Shown: positions 19,372 through 29,337, numbered from the stretch's first letter. The stretch: DNA of 64,000 bases from Chlorobiaceae bacterium (GCA_013334965.1 JAAXWO010000001.1:62001-126000), one strand, 5' to 3'. Numbers and translations are program-made. The notes: generated from the letters alone by a model not told the origin.

Positions 19372-20742
19372 ATGACCAACGACATTTTCGAAATTGCGGG
19401 CAATACCCCCCTGGTACTCATGAAACAGCTGTCCAGGCTGAAGCGTCCACGGTTCATGGCGAAGCTCGAGTATATGAATCCCTGCTTTTCCCACTATTGC
19501 CGGGTCGCAGCTGCAATCATCAGGGACGCCGAGGATCGGGGCATCATCCATCCCGGCATGACGCTGGTCGACTGGACGTTCGGCACCAGCGGGATCGCAC
19601 TGGCCATGGCAGGCGTCAGCAGGGGCTACAAGCTCCTTCTCGTCGCGCCTGACAGCATCTGCCTGGAAAAACAGGAGGTGCTCAGGGCCCTCGGCGCCGA
19701 AATGGTATTCACCTCATCGGACGCAAGGCCTCACGAACCGCGTAGTTGCGTCGCCGTGGCGGAAAACCTTGTCCGTACCCTTCCGCATGCGTGGTTTGCC
19801 AATTTGTATGAAAATCCCGTCAGCAGTCAGGTCCACGAGTCCGGTACTGGGCCAGAGATTTTCAGCCAGACGGGGGGCAAGGTAACGCACGTGTTCGTAC
19901 CCATGGCTTCCGGAGCCATGATTTCCGGGATCGGACGTTATCTGAAGTCCGTCAATCCATTGATCCGGATCATAGGCGTCGAGCCCGAAGGGTCGGTCTA
20001 TCAGGGCCTTCACAGCGGAAAGTCCACCGGCACTGTCAAGCCGTTCCAGCTTGAGGATATCGGGGCTCTTCAGGCTACATCTTTCTGGGATACCTCCGTG
20101 ATCGACCAGATCGTCCAGGTCAGCGATGCCGATGCGTTCAACTGCGGCAGGGAACTGTTTCGTTCCGAAGCTGTGTTTGCCGGTGGAGCTTCAGGTGCGG
20201 CCATGGCGGCAGCCCTCAGGGAGGGGGAGGAATTCGGAGAAGACGCGGTCGTGGTGGTGATGATGACCGATTTCGGGCCCTACGACCTGTCACGGATGTA
20301 CAACGACGACTGGATGCGCAGGAACGGCTTCTACCGCAAATCCAAAACTGCGCTCGACCAGATAACCGCCGACGACATCCTTCAGCGCAAGGCTCGCAAG
20401 GACCTGATATTTGCCGTACCCGAGCAGACGCTCTCGGATGTGTTCGAAATGATGAAGCAGAACGATGTTTCACAGATGCCGATCGTCTCTTTCGGCGCTC
20501 CCATCGGCAGCATCAGCGAGAACCAGATCCTGTCCATCCTTATCGAGAACGATGCCGCCATGAATGCCGAGGTCGTCGCCTTCATGGAGAAACCGTTTCC
20601 CGTATGCCAGCCCGACGCGACGATATCCGAACTGTCGGAAAAATTGCAGAAAAACGCTGCGGGCGTGCTTATCAGCCTGAGTGATGGGCGTTTGCAACTG
20701 ATTACGAAATCTGATCTTATCGATGCGCTTACCCATAAGTGA
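19372..20742 (+). CDS. Cystathionine beta-synthase-like fold-type II protein with tandem CBS domains; PLP-lysine not conserved
   Basis: CBS/CysK-like scaffold (NTPLVLMKQL, RALGAEMVFT, TGPEIFSQTGGKVTH, VEPEGSVYQG) plus C-terminal CBS pair; NPCFSHYCR in place of NxGxSxKDR. Confidence 0.85.
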   Translation: MTNDIFEIAGNTPLVLMKQLSRLKRPRFMAKLEYMNPCFSHYCRVAAAIIRDAEDRGIIHPGMTLVDWTFGTSGIALAMAGVSRGYKLLLVAPDSICLEKQEVLRALGAEMVFTSSDARPHEPRSCVAVAENLVRTLPHAWFANLYENPVSSQVHESGTGPEIFSQTGGKVTHVFVPMASGAMISGIGRYLKSVNPLIRIIGVEPEGSVYQGLHSGKSTGTVKPFQLEDIGALQATSFWDTSVIDQIVQVSDADAFNCGRELFRSEAVFAGGASGAAMAAALREGEEFGEDAVVVVMMTDFGPYDLSRMYNDDWMRRNGFYRKSKTALDQITADDILQRKARKDLIFAVPEQTLSDVFEMMKQNDVSQMPIVSFGAPIGSISENQILSILIENDAAMNAEVVAFMEKPFPVCQPDATISELSEKLQKNAAGVLISLSDGRLQLITKSDLIDALTHK

Positions 20743-21032
20743 GAGGGCTCTGAATTAAGGGGTTGTTTTTTAGGGTGGATTTACTTATTTAAGCAGTCCT
20801 GAACATGCATCTTTCTGGTGCCGTCACCAGGGGGTTCTGCTGACCAGCGGTACCCGCAGAAGCGCATTACCATCTTCATTTTAGTTTGACATGAAGCGGA
20901 ACGATGGCCCGGAACGTTGTGGAGTAGCCATCGACCAGTGTCGCCTGTTCAGGAGGGGGTTCCGTTGAATCCATCTTTTTTTAGCGCATGACAGCGGGAC
21001 ATGATGAATGTCTCCAATAACAGCGACAGTTT

Positions 21033-21593
21033 ATGAAGGTAGAGTCCAGAAAAAGGCAGTATATTCTCGAAGGAAAAATCAAGCCCGGTTTTTGCGATGG
21101 GTGCGGAGGCATCACCGAACAGGCGTTCGTCGGTGAGTGGAAGCCCAGCGACAAACCGAAGGATGACGATCTACTGCTCGGATCGCCCGAGAAAAAGTCG
21201 AAAGAAAAGAGATCTGCTCACGGCCAGGCGATGTCGGCCTCCGAGAACCAGTACTGGATCCGGTGTTCGGCCTGCAACCAGGTCCATCTTCTCAAAGAGT
21301 GGCAGATTCAGATCGACAAGGAGTTGAGCCCGGAAGAGCTCAAGCCTGAAGATTGCCAGGTTTATACCCCTCACGGCATTTATGCCCAGGGGGATGCTGT
21401 TTTTCATGAATCGCTCGGCGAGGTCGGCGTGGTCCGTGAAAAGCAGGCTACAGGAAGCGGCGCCCACGTCATCATTGTGGAATTCTGCAAGAGCGGGCGG
21501 AAGCAGCTTCTCGAAAATGTGCAGCTCAATCAGGGTAAACAGAAAAGCTCTGAATCGCTGTCCGATATTATTAAACTAAAATTAAGACGTTGA
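21033..21593 (+). CDS. Hypothetical protein with two CxxC pairs
   Basis: CDGCGG and CSACNQ pairs; long ORF upstream of rpsU with coding character. Confidence 0.65.
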   Translation: MKVESRKRQYILEGKIKPGFCDGCGGITEQAFVGEWKPSDKPKDDDLLLGSPEKKSKEKRSAHGQAMSASENQYWIRCSACNQVHLLKEWQIQIDKELSPEELKPEDCQVYTPHGIYAQGDAVFHESLGEVGVVREKQATGSGAHVIIVEFCKSGRKQLLENVQLNQGKQKSSESLSDIIKLKLRR

Positions 21594-21618
21594 TCTTCAA
21601 GGAAGGGGGTGAATTTCA

Positions 21619-21816
21619 TTGGTTAGTGTTCAGATAAATGAAAACGAATCCATCGACAAGCTTCTCAAGCGTTTCAAGAAAAAGTATGAGAGAGCCGGGG
21701 TTCTTAAGGAGTTTCGTAAAAAGGCCTACTTCGTCAAGCCTTCGATCGATAGCCGCCTGAAACGTTCAAGAAGCAAGCGCCGGGCTCAGAGAGCCAACGA
21801 AGAGCGCAATTCCTGA
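21619..21816 (+). CDS. rpsU: 30S ribosomal protein S21 (TTG start)
   Basis: [37 protein letters not shown]. Confidence 0.92.
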   Translation: MVSVQINENESIDKLLKRFKKKYERAGVLKEFRKKAYFVKPSIDSRLKRSRSKRRAQRANEERNS

Positions 21817-21835
21817 TATATTGCCAGGTACTCAA

Positions 21836-21868
21836 AAAGCAGCTCCTCGTGGAGTTGCTTTTTTTTTG
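21836..21868 (+). terminator. Rho-independent terminator after rpsU
   Basis: AAGCAGCTCC-TCGT-GGAGTTGCTT followed by a T-tract. Confidence 0.82.
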
Positions 21869-21888
21869 TCAACGATAAACAGCCATCC

Positions 21889-23193
21889 ATGAGCGTGTTT
21901 CAAGGTGAGGTTTCAACCCTTCCGCCGGATAAATCGATTTCCCATCGCGCAGCGCTTATTGCAGCCCTGGCCGAAGGGACCACAGAGATCACCAATTTTT
22001 CGGGAGGTTACGACAACCAGTCGACCCTGTCGGTGCTGAAAGATGCCGGTATCTCCGTCTCCCAGCAGGAATTGCCGGCTGAAGATGGACGTATTGTCAG
22101 GAATGTGGTGATAGAGTCCCGCGGTCTCTGGAGCTTCAGGGAGCCTTCGGGTCCGTTGATGTGCAACAATTCAGGGAGCACCATGAGGATGCTGGCCGGT
22201 ATTCTTGCCGCACAGCCCTTCAGGAGCGAACTGATCGGGGACGCCTCCCTGATGAAACGCCCGATGAAGAGGGTCGCCGATCCGCTTCGGCAGATGGGCG
22301 CAGATATTTCGCTCTCTCCTTCAGGAACGGCTCCGGTGGTTATCATGGGCACCAGGGAGTTGACGCCCATTGAGTACCATCTTCCCGTTCCCTCGGCCCA
22401 GGTCAAATCGCTGGTGGCTTTCGCCGCCATGCATGCCGACGGACAATCGAAGATCATCGAGCCGATCCGGTCACGCGACCATACCGAACTCATGCTCGGC
22501 CTGGAGACCATCGACCGCCCGGACGGTGTCAGGGAGATCATCATCGACGGACGCAAACCGATTGCGGCAAGGCCGTTCCATGTTCCGGCAGATCCCTCTG
22601 CGGCATGTTTCATGATCGCTCTCGGACTACTGGGTGAGAAATCGGAGGTCGTGCTCAGGCAGGTATGCCTCAACCCTACCCGTGTCGCCTACATCGACCT
22701 GTTGCAGGAGGCAGGCGCAGGTCTCGGCATGGAGAACGCGCGTTCGGTCGGTGGTGAGATGATCGGCGACATCGTGGTCAGGAGCTGCTCTTCGCTCAAA
22801 CCGCTCAGGATCAGCGATCATGCCGTCGTTGCCGGAGTCATCGACGAGATTCCCATGCTTGCCGTGCTTTCCGCTTTCGCTTCGGGCGAGTTCGAACTCC
22901 ACAACGCAGCCGAGCTGCGGACAAAGGAGAGCGACCGTATCGACGCCATCGTCATCAATCTCCAGCGTCTCGGATTCGACTGCGAGCAGTATCTTGACGG
23001 TTTTGTCGTGAAAGGCAGGACTGGCAATATCCCGCAGGAAGCCGTCATCGAATGCTTCGACGACCACCGCATCGCCATGAGCTTCGCCATCGCAGCCGAA
23101 GCTGCAGGCGCATCCCTGGTGCTTTCTGACCGCCACGTCGTCGGCGTATCGTTCCCCAACTTCTTCAGCATCATCGAATCGCTGAGACAGTAA
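21889..23193 (+). CDS. aroA: 3-phosphoshikimate 1-carboxyvinyltransferase
   Basis: [41 protein letters not shown]. Confidence 0.95.
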   Translation: MSVFQGEVSTLPPDKSISHRAALIAALAEGTTEITNFSGGYDNQSTLSVLKDAGISVSQQELPAEDGRIVRNVVIESRGLWSFREPSGPLMCNNSGSTMRMLAGILAAQPFRSELIGDASLMKRPMKRVADPLRQMGADISLSPSGTAPVVIMGTRELTPIEYHLPVPSAQVKSLVAFAAMHADGQSKIIEPIRSRDHTELMLGLETIDRPDGVREIIIDGRKPIAARPFHVPADPSAACFMIALGLLGEKSEVVLRQVCLNPTRVAYIDLLQEAGAGLGMENARSVGGEMIGDIVVRSCSSLKPLRISDHAVVAGVIDEIPMLAVLSAFASGEFELHNAAELRTKESDRIDAIVINLQRLGFDCEQYLDGFVVKGRTGNIPQEAVIECFDDHRIAMSFAIAAEAAGASLVLSDRHVVGVSFPNFFSIIESLRQ

Positions 23194-23212
23194 AGGAGAG
23201 TTCGCGGATATA

Positions 23213-23264
23213 AACACAAAAGAGGCCGTCTCATTATCCAAAATGAAACGGCCTCTTTTGTGTT
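23213..23264. repeat. Long near-perfect hairpin (17-bp stem plus 5 bp after one mismatch) between convergent genes; probable bidirectional terminator
   Basis: AACACAAAAGAGGCCGT...ACGGCCTCTTTTGTGTT, loop ATCCAAA. Confidence 0.85.
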
Positions 23265-23342
23265 CAGTCAGTATCTGCCCCCGGGAACGCCGGGCCCCTG
23301 CCCGTGATCTTCCACGCAAAAGCATTGTTCATGCAGGAGGCC

Positions 23343-23470
23343 GTCTCAGTATGTTTTCTGAGACAACCTTCTTGTTTTCGAATTTTCAATAACGGAGGGC
23401 GGAAACTCCTGTCCGCCATTTGATATTGCGATACTCGAAGAGGGTAATGGCGGGGAGGAAAACCCGCCAT
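23343..23470. repeat. Group of small intergenic hairpins
   Basis: GTCTCAG/CTGAGAC (23343-23364), GGCGGA/TCCGCC (23398-23417), ATGGCGGG/CCCGCCAT (23447-23470). Confidence 0.7.
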
Positions 23471-23541
23471 CCTGTGATGAATCAGGGGAGAGCCTCTGAT
23501 TTGGATGGCGGACGGAAGACAGACGCTGGCACTCGCAGGTT

Positions 23542-24312
23542 CTAAATGCTTTTCAGGTGTTCAAGCAGCAGGCGATTGAAGAGATCCGGCTGTTCGAGGT
23601 TCGAGAGGTGACCTGCATCGGGCAGGATTTCGAGTTTCGAGCCGGGGACAAGCGAGTGCATCGAGGCTGCCGTTTCCGGCGTCGTGACGCGGTCTTCAGC
23701 GCCGTTCAGGATGAGCACCGGGCATTTGATCTCCGGCAGCAGGCCTGTGGCGTCGGCTCTTCCTGCAATCGCCTTCATGGCGTCGCTGATAGCCTCGGCC
23801 GGTTGGCGGGTGATCATCTCACGGGTTTTCGCGACAAGTCCGGGGTTCGAGTCGTAGGTTCGGGCGGCAAAAAAGTTCGGCACCATCCGGTCAGCGGCCT
23901 CCTTCGGGCCATTAGCCTCGACAGCCCTGCAGAACTCCATGCGCTGGGCATAAGCTTCCGGTGCATCGGCGTTCGCACGGGTATCGCAGAGTACGATAGA
24001 AGCTGTTCTTTCAGGAAAGAGCCTGTAGAAAGCGAACGCCTGGTATCCTCCCATCGACAGACCGGCTATGGTAGCCTTTTCGACGCCGAGGGAATCAAGC
24101 AGCCTCGCCAGAGCATGGGCATAATCCGCCATGTTCCAGTCGATTCGCATGGGCGATCCGTCGAATCCGTAGACGTGAGGCGCGATGACGCCGAACCCTG
24201 CCTGAAGAAGCGCCGGGACCTGTGGCTCCCACATCGCCCCCGAAACAGGGAAAGCATGTAACAGGACAACGTTGCCGGCATCGCCTCCGGCAGTACCTGA
24301 GAATGTCAGCAT
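23542..24312 (-). CDS. Alpha/beta hydrolase
   Basis: LLHAFPVSGAMW oxyanion region, AGLSMGGYQ nucleophile elbow, DAGHLSNLEQP His. Confidence 0.9.
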   Translation of the reverse strand: MLTFSGTAGGDAGNVVLLHAFPVSGAMWEPQVPALLQAGFGVIAPHVYGFDGSPMRIDWNMADYAHALARLLDSLGVEKATIAGLSMGGYQAFAFYRLFPERTASIVLCDTRANADAPEAYAQRMEFCRAVEANGPKEAADRMVPNFFAARTYDSNPGLVAKTREMITRQPAEAISDAMKAIAGRADATGLLPEIKCPVLILNGAEDRVTTPETAASMHSLVPGSKLEILPDAGHLSNLEQPDLFNRLLLEHLKSI

Positions 24313-24315
24313 GGA

Positions 24316-24639
24316 TCAGTTCTCAAGGCTTTTTGACTGGCCGCGGATGTCCCTGATGATGTTGTTCGCCTCGTCGAGGATCTTGCGGGCTTCGTCCCTG
24401 GCGCTGTCGATGATCTCCTGCGAACGGTGTTTGGCTTCGTTGCTGTAAACACCATCCTCCTCCTGGCCTTCATATAGCTCGGCAGCCTTGTCGATGGCGT
24501 GCTTCACCTTGCCCGAAATGATCATCTGGGTATCCGCTCCCTTGCGGGGTGCGAACAGCAGACCCATGATGGTGCCTACGGCCGCTCCCAGCATTGCGCC
24601 GAAAAACAGCCCCTTGTAGTATTTGTCCTGATTTTCCAT
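24316..24639 (-). CDS. YtxH domain-containing protein
   Basis: GLFFGAMLGAAVGTIMGLLFAPRKGADTQ. Confidence 0.85.
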   Translation of the reverse strand: MENQDKYYKGLFFGAMLGAAVGTIMGLLFAPRKGADTQMIISGKVKHAIDKAAELYEGQEEDGVYSNEAKHRSQEIIDSARDEARKILDEANNIIRDIRGQSKSLEN

Positions 24640-24677
24640 GGTCATTGGGATTGAGTTGACTATCAATATATGAAAAA

Positions 24678-26087
24678 TTAATGCAGCAAGATTTCCATGA
24701 CCTCATCCTCAAGGCCAGAAAGCGGTTCGACGAGATCAGGGCGGCAGAGCACGCGGAATTTCTTCGTGTAGCGTTCGAACGAAAGGATGAAGTCTGACCT
24801 GAAGACCGATTCACGGAAATCATCGAACCGGATGTATCTGCCCGATTCAATGTCCTGCAGTTGACGATGCTCGTTTTTCGTCGGGTAGACCCGCAACTCC
24901 CTGAAATCGTCATAATCGAACACATCCTTCGGGGCCGGAGCGTCGATCAGCACCTCATGTCCCAGCAGCGGTCTGCTGATTTTCCTGCCCAGCATGGCGC
25001 ATATCTCCTGCTCCTTAAGCTTGCGCCTGCGGTGATCGGTGCTGTAGGCGAACCATTCCGGGGCGATCTCCATGGATGGCTCGATGTATGGGCGTACCGT
25101 CATGGCCCTCTTGTAAACTTTACGGTTAAGGATCGATTCGAGCAGGTCGCGGGCGGGCAGCCCGATGCCGCCGATCAGCTGGTCGAGCTCGAAGAGCACC
25201 CGGTCGTCCGAGTTGAAATAGAACAGTTGGCGCAGTGCGTCCGTGGATAAGGCGCGTTCGTCGACGATATCCTGCAGGAGCCTGCGGAGCATGGCCGAGA
25301 AGGTCCTGCTCGTATGGTGCCAGTAGACGTTGCGCATCATCATGTACTTGGCGAACAGCAGGCTTTCGAGCGGTGCGATACCCTTTTCGGTGATCGCGAA
25401 CCGTTCCCGTTCGGGATCCGGAACGAAGGACTCCACAAGGCGCTCGATGTCGATGCTGCCATAGGGGATGTTGCAGTGATGGGCGTCGCGCATCAGGTAA
25501 TCCATCTTGTCCGGGTCGAGGGTGCCGCTGATGAGCTTGCCCAGCCGGTGTGACGATTTCCCTGAAATGATGTCGATGACGGTATCGGGATCGACTTTCC
25601 AGTCGTCGTGCAGAATGGCTGCAATCGGCGCCGTCCCGGGGTGCGTCTGGTTGATGAACATGCCGGTCAGCGCCTCATGGTGCGCAAAAACGCTGTCCGA
25701 AGCGCCCGCCGGAGCGATCTCTTCAAGGACGTGCGCGTGCGGGTAGTGGCCGATATCATGCAGGAGGCAGGTAGAGAGGAGCGTCCTGCATGCATCGTCG
25801 TCGAACCTGAACCGGTCGCTCTGCAGCTCCATGGCAAGGGGATTGGTCACCATACGCTGAAGGATCAGCTTCATCAGGTGATAGACGCCGATCGAATGTT
25901 CGAAACGGGTATGCGTCGCGCCGGGATAGACCTGCTGCGAAAACGAAAGCTGACGGATGCCCTTCAACCTGAGGAACGACGGGTGGGCAAGGATCTTTTT
26001 CAGGGGCGTGCTCAGCGGGATATGGCCCCAGATGGGAATCCGGATGAAGCCGCCTTCTGAACGGAAGAGAAACTGTTCTGCGATCAT
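24678..26087 (-). CDS. HD domain-containing phosphohydrolase (dGTPase/SAMHD1-like)
   Basis: RFEHSIGVYHL, HDIGHYPHAHVLEE, DPDKMDYLMRDAHH. Confidence 0.88.
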   Translation of the reverse strand: MIAEQFLFRSEGGFIRIPIWGHIPLSTPLKKILAHPSFLRLKGIRQLSFSQQVYPGATHTRFEHSIGVYHLMKLILQRMVTNPLAMELQSDRFRFDDDACRTLLSTCLLHDIGHYPHAHVLEEIAPAGASDSVFAHHEALTGMFINQTHPGTAPIAAILHDDWKVDPDTVIDIISGKSSHRLGKLISGTLDPDKMDYLMRDAHHCNIPYGSIDIERLVESFVPDPERERFAITEKGIAPLESLLFAKYMMMRNVYWHHTSRTFSAMLRRLLQDIVDERALSTDALRQLFYFNSDDRVLFELDQLIGGIGLPARDLLESILNRKVYKRAMTVRPYIEPSMEIAPEWFAYSTDHRRRKLKEQEICAMLGRKISRPLLGHEVLIDAPAPKDVFDYDDFRELRVYPTKNEHRQLQDIESGRYIRFDDFRESVFRSDFILSFERYTKKFRVLCRPDLVEPLSGLEDEVMEILLH

Positions 26088-26108
26088 GGGGTTATTTTAC
26101 TTCAAGAT

Positions 26109-26150
26109 AAGCACTAAACCTTCAGTCGGCAAACAGTGGGTTTAGTGCTT
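26109..26150. repeat. 12-bp perfect inverted repeat
   Basis: AAGCACTAAACC...GGTTTAGTGCTT between the radical SAM stop and the HD gene start. Confidence 0.75.
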
Positions 26151-26173
26151 GTCTGTAAAAAAACCCGGGCCGG

Positions 26174-27673
26174 TCAGGTGACGCTTGGCCTCTCTTTGAG
26201 GTGCAGCGCGCAGACCTTCCTGAAATGGTGGCCGTAAATGGCCAGCGTGACGGCCATAGGCAGTGAATTTTGCCGGTTGAAAACAGTCCAGCCCAGCATT
26301 CTCCAATAGTGGACCCGTTCCCTTCCGATTACCCCGAGGATGAAGGTCGAACGCATGAACGCCATGAGCTGGCTCATCCGTAGCCGGGTTTTGAACTCCG
26401 GGGCAGGGAACTCCTTCAGAAGAGTCCTGATGCGCTGGTAGTAATGTTTGGGCGCGTAAAGATGGTTCATCATCTCCCGATACCCTTTCCGCAGCACCTC
26501 AGGATCCATGATCGGGATGATGTTGGTATTGCTGTCGGCGTTGTCGCCGCTGGAAATGCTCAGCAGTCGTCCTTCGGTTTTCATGCGCTCGTAAAGCTTC
26601 GTGCCGGGCAGGGCCTGAAGGATGCCGACCATGGCGGTCACGATACCGCTTTTCTGAATGAACTCGATCTGCTTCTGGAAAATCGACGAAGTGTCGGTGT
26701 CGAATCCGACGATGAAGCCACCCTGAACCTCCATGCCTGCATTCTGGATCCGACGGACGTTTTCGAGCATGTTCCGCGAGGTGTTGTGCTGTTTGCCGCA
26801 CGCCTGCAATGCCGAATCCTCAGGGGTTTCGATGCCTATGAACACCTGGTTGAACCCGGCCTGTACCATCAGGGCCATCAGTTCGTCGTCGTCAGCCAGG
26901 TTGATTGAGCATTCCGTATAGAAGGCGTTCTTGACGCCGTTCTTTTTGCGCCATGCTATCAGGGCAGGCAGCAGCTCCTTCTTGAGATACGACCTGTGGG
27001 CGATGAAGTTGTCGTCGACGAAAAAGATGTTCTCATGCCAGCCGCGCTTTTTGATTCCGTCGAGCTCTGCGATGATCTGGGCGCTCGTCTTGGTGCGGAT
27101 TTTGTGGCCGAAGAGCGTGGTGATGTTGCAGAAGTCGCAACGGTAAGGGCAACCCCTCGAAAACTGGAGGGCCATCGACGCATATTTCTTTATGTCGAGC
27201 AGCTCCCATTCAGGGACCGGCGTTTTGGTGATGTCAGGAAACTCGGTGCAGGAGTAATGCCTTTGAGGCATGCCCTGTTCCAGATCTTCGAGGAATCTCG
27301 GCAGGGTTATTTCAGCTTCGTTCAGTACGAAATAATCGACTTCAGGGAACTGCTCGTATCCAGTCGTGAAAAGCGGCCCTCCGGCAACGACAGGCAATTC
27401 CGCTTCCTTGCATCGCGCGATCAGCCGGTGTGCAGAGTCCTGCTGTACCGCCATGGCGCTGACGAACGCAATGTCAGCCCAGGCCAGGTCTTCGTCTTGC
27501 AGGGGCTTGACGTTGAGGTCGACGAGCCTGCGCTCCCACGATTTCGGCAGCATCGCCGCCACGGTGATCAATCCGAGCGGAGGAAGAGATGCCTGTTTTT
27601 TGACGAATTTGAGCGCATGCTTGAAGCTCCAGAAGGTGTCCGGAAACTCCGGATAGAGAAGAAGAATGTTCAT
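26174..27673 (-). CDS. B12-binding domain radical SAM protein (DUF4070-type C-terminus)
   Basis: Radical SAM CxxxCxxC in SRGCPYRCDFCNI; N-terminal cobalamin-binding-like fold; PKHYYQRIRTLL C-terminus. Confidence 0.88.
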   Translation of the reverse strand: MNILLLYPEFPDTFWSFKHALKFVKKQASLPPLGLITVAAMLPKSWERRLVDLNVKPLQDEDLAWADIAFVSAMAVQQDSAHRLIARCKEAELPVVAGGPLFTTGYEQFPEVDYFVLNEAEITLPRFLEDLEQGMPQRHYSCTEFPDITKTPVPEWELLDIKKYASMALQFSRGCPYRCDFCNITTLFGHKIRTKTSAQIIAELDGIKKRGWHENIFFVDDNFIAHRSYLKKELLPALIAWRKKNGVKNAFYTECSINLADDDELMALMVQAGFNQVFIGIETPEDSALQACGKQHNTSRNMLENVRRIQNAGMEVQGGFIVGFDTDTSSIFQKQIEFIQKSGIVTAMVGILQALPGTKLYERMKTEGRLLSISSGDNADSNTNIIPIMDPEVLRKGYREMMNHLYAPKHYYQRIRTLLKEFPAPEFKTRLRMSQLMAFMRSTFILGVIGRERVHYWRMLGWTVFNRQNSLPMAVTLAIYGHHFRKVCALHLKERPSVT

Positions 27674-27745
27674 GGTGTCATTGCCTCCGGCAATTCACTT
27701 AACTGAATATTCGATATTGTATTGAAAGCTGCTGGGCGCCCTAAT

Positions 27746-27761
27746 GATTAGGCACCTAATC
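27746..27761. promoter_or_regulatory. Perfect palindrome, candidate operator upstream of the radical SAM gene
   Basis: GATTAGG-CA-CCTAATC, about 73 bp upstream of the minus-strand start at 27673. Confidence 0.55.
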
Positions 27762-27834
27762 AATATATATCTAAAAGCTATAACTATAAACATCAATCGT
27801 ATTCAAATAATTGCGTATTGCGGCTGCGGGTGGG

Positions 27835-28569
27835 TCAATACCGTTCAAGGGTAAACTTTTCGCCGAGGTAAAGCTTGCGCGCATCAGCGTTTTCGGCGAT
27901 CTCTTCGGGGGTGCCCTGCATGAAGATGCTGCCGTCGAACAGCAGGTAGGCATGATCGGTTATCGACAGCGTTTCGTGTACGTTGTGGTCGGTGATGAGC
28001 ACCCCGATGTTTCGTTTCACGAGTCCCTCGACGATCTGCTGGATATCTTCCACGGCGATCGGGTCGACGCCCGCGAAGGGCTCGTCGAGCAGGATGAACT
28101 TAGGGTCGAGCGCGAGCGCACGGGCGATCTCCGTCCTGCGGCGTTCGCCGCCCGAGAGGGCATAACCCATGCTTTTGCGGATATTGGTGATGTTCAGGTC
28201 CTCAAGCATCCGGTCGGTCTTCTCCCTTTGCTCGGACTTTGACATGGAAGTGAACTCCAGCACACCCAGGATGTTCTCCTCGACGGTCAGCTTCCTGAAT
28301 ACCGAGGCCTCCTGCGGCAGATATCCGATACCTTTTCGCGCCCTTTTATACATCGGCAGGGCGGTGATCTTCTCCTTGTCGAGCAGAACCTCGCCTGCAT
28401 CGGGCTTGACGAGCCCGACGATCATGTAGAATGTGGTGGTCTTGCCAGCGCCGTTCGGGCCGAGCAACCCAACGATTTCACCCTGCCTGACTTGCAATGT
28501 CGAGCTTTTGACCACCTCACGTTTGTTGTAGATCTTCTTCAGGTTGGTGCAGCTCAGTATCGAACTCAT
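27835..28569 (-). CDS. lptB: LPS export ABC transporter ATP-binding protein
   Basis: [50 protein letters not shown]. Confidence 0.94.
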   Translation of the reverse strand: MSSILSCTNLKKIYNKREVVKSSTLQVRQGEIVGLLGPNGAGKTTTFYMIVGLVKPDAGEVLLDKEKITALPMYKRARKGIGYLPQEASVFRKLTVEENILGVLEFTSMSKSEQREKTDRMLEDLNITNIRKSMGYALSGGERRRTEIARALALDPKFILLDEPFAGVDPIAVEDIQQIVEGLVKRNIGVLITDHNVHETLSITDHAYLLFDGSIFMQGTPEEIAENADARKLYLGEKFTLERY

Positions 28570-28636
28570 ATCCTTGGCTTCAAATGGTTATCGGTGCCGG
28601 TCGGTAATTCCAGGTGAAATGTCCAAACGGTCAGGC

Positions 28637-28993
28637 TTACGTGTAACCGTATTTGCTGATGAACTCCTCATCGCTCATCACCAGCAGGAAAATCCCCTCG
28701 ATGAATCCCACGATGGCCGGAATGCCTGTCCAGCATAACAGCAGGTAGACGACACCCCATCCGGTCATGCCGAGATAGAACTTGTGTATGCCCAGCGATC
28801 CCAGAAAAATGGCGAAGAGCGCGGCCGCAAGCCGGTTTCGTCCATTAGGGGCGACAGCGCCGAGATTGACGGTAAACGGCGGAGGCGTTTGCCTGACTCC
28901 GCACTTCGGGCATATTTCAGCTTTAGCCCTGATAATTTCCCCGCACTCCGTACAGAACTTCTCGTCCGGACCTTTCGTTGTTGTTTCGTTCAT
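28637..28993 (-). CDS. Zinc-ribbon + TM2 domain protein
   Basis: FCTECGEIIRAKAEICPKCGVRQ ribbon; LGSLGIHKFYLG TM2 motif. Confidence 0.88.
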   Translation of the reverse strand: MNETTTKGPDEKFCTECGEIIRAKAEICPKCGVRQTPPPFTVNLGAVAPNGRNRLAAALFAIFLGSLGIHKFYLGMTGWGVVYLLLCWTGIPAIVGFIEGIFLLVMSDEEFISKYGYT

Positions 28994-29290
28994 GATCTTT
29001 TCAACTTGAGCATTTGTTCGTATGGGAACCTATCGTGCAACATACTGCTTCTCCCGAACGACGGTTGTAAATAAATATAGCAATCATCACGATGTTTCGA
29101 CGTCGAAACTCTCCCGTACCAAGCGCCGGAAACATGGCGGTGCAAGCTGACACTGCTTCAGGGAATGGGGTTGGTCAGAATACAAGGCTCTTCATATGCT
29201 GAGGGCGGATGTTTCAAGTAAGCTCATGAGCGATCGAAAAGATATGGCGGGTCAGTAAATAGTGTGACTTAATCTTTTCGATAGTCAAGT

Positions 29291-29305
29291 AATAGTTTTA
29301 CTATT
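29291..29305. promoter_or_regulatory. Perfect inverted repeat upstream of the XRE gene, candidate autoregulatory operator
   Basis: AATAGT-TTT-ACTATT, flanked by two direct GATAGTCAA copies. Confidence 0.55.
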
Positions 29306-29337
29306 TTTATGTGATAGTCAAACAAAAGCTTTACTGT

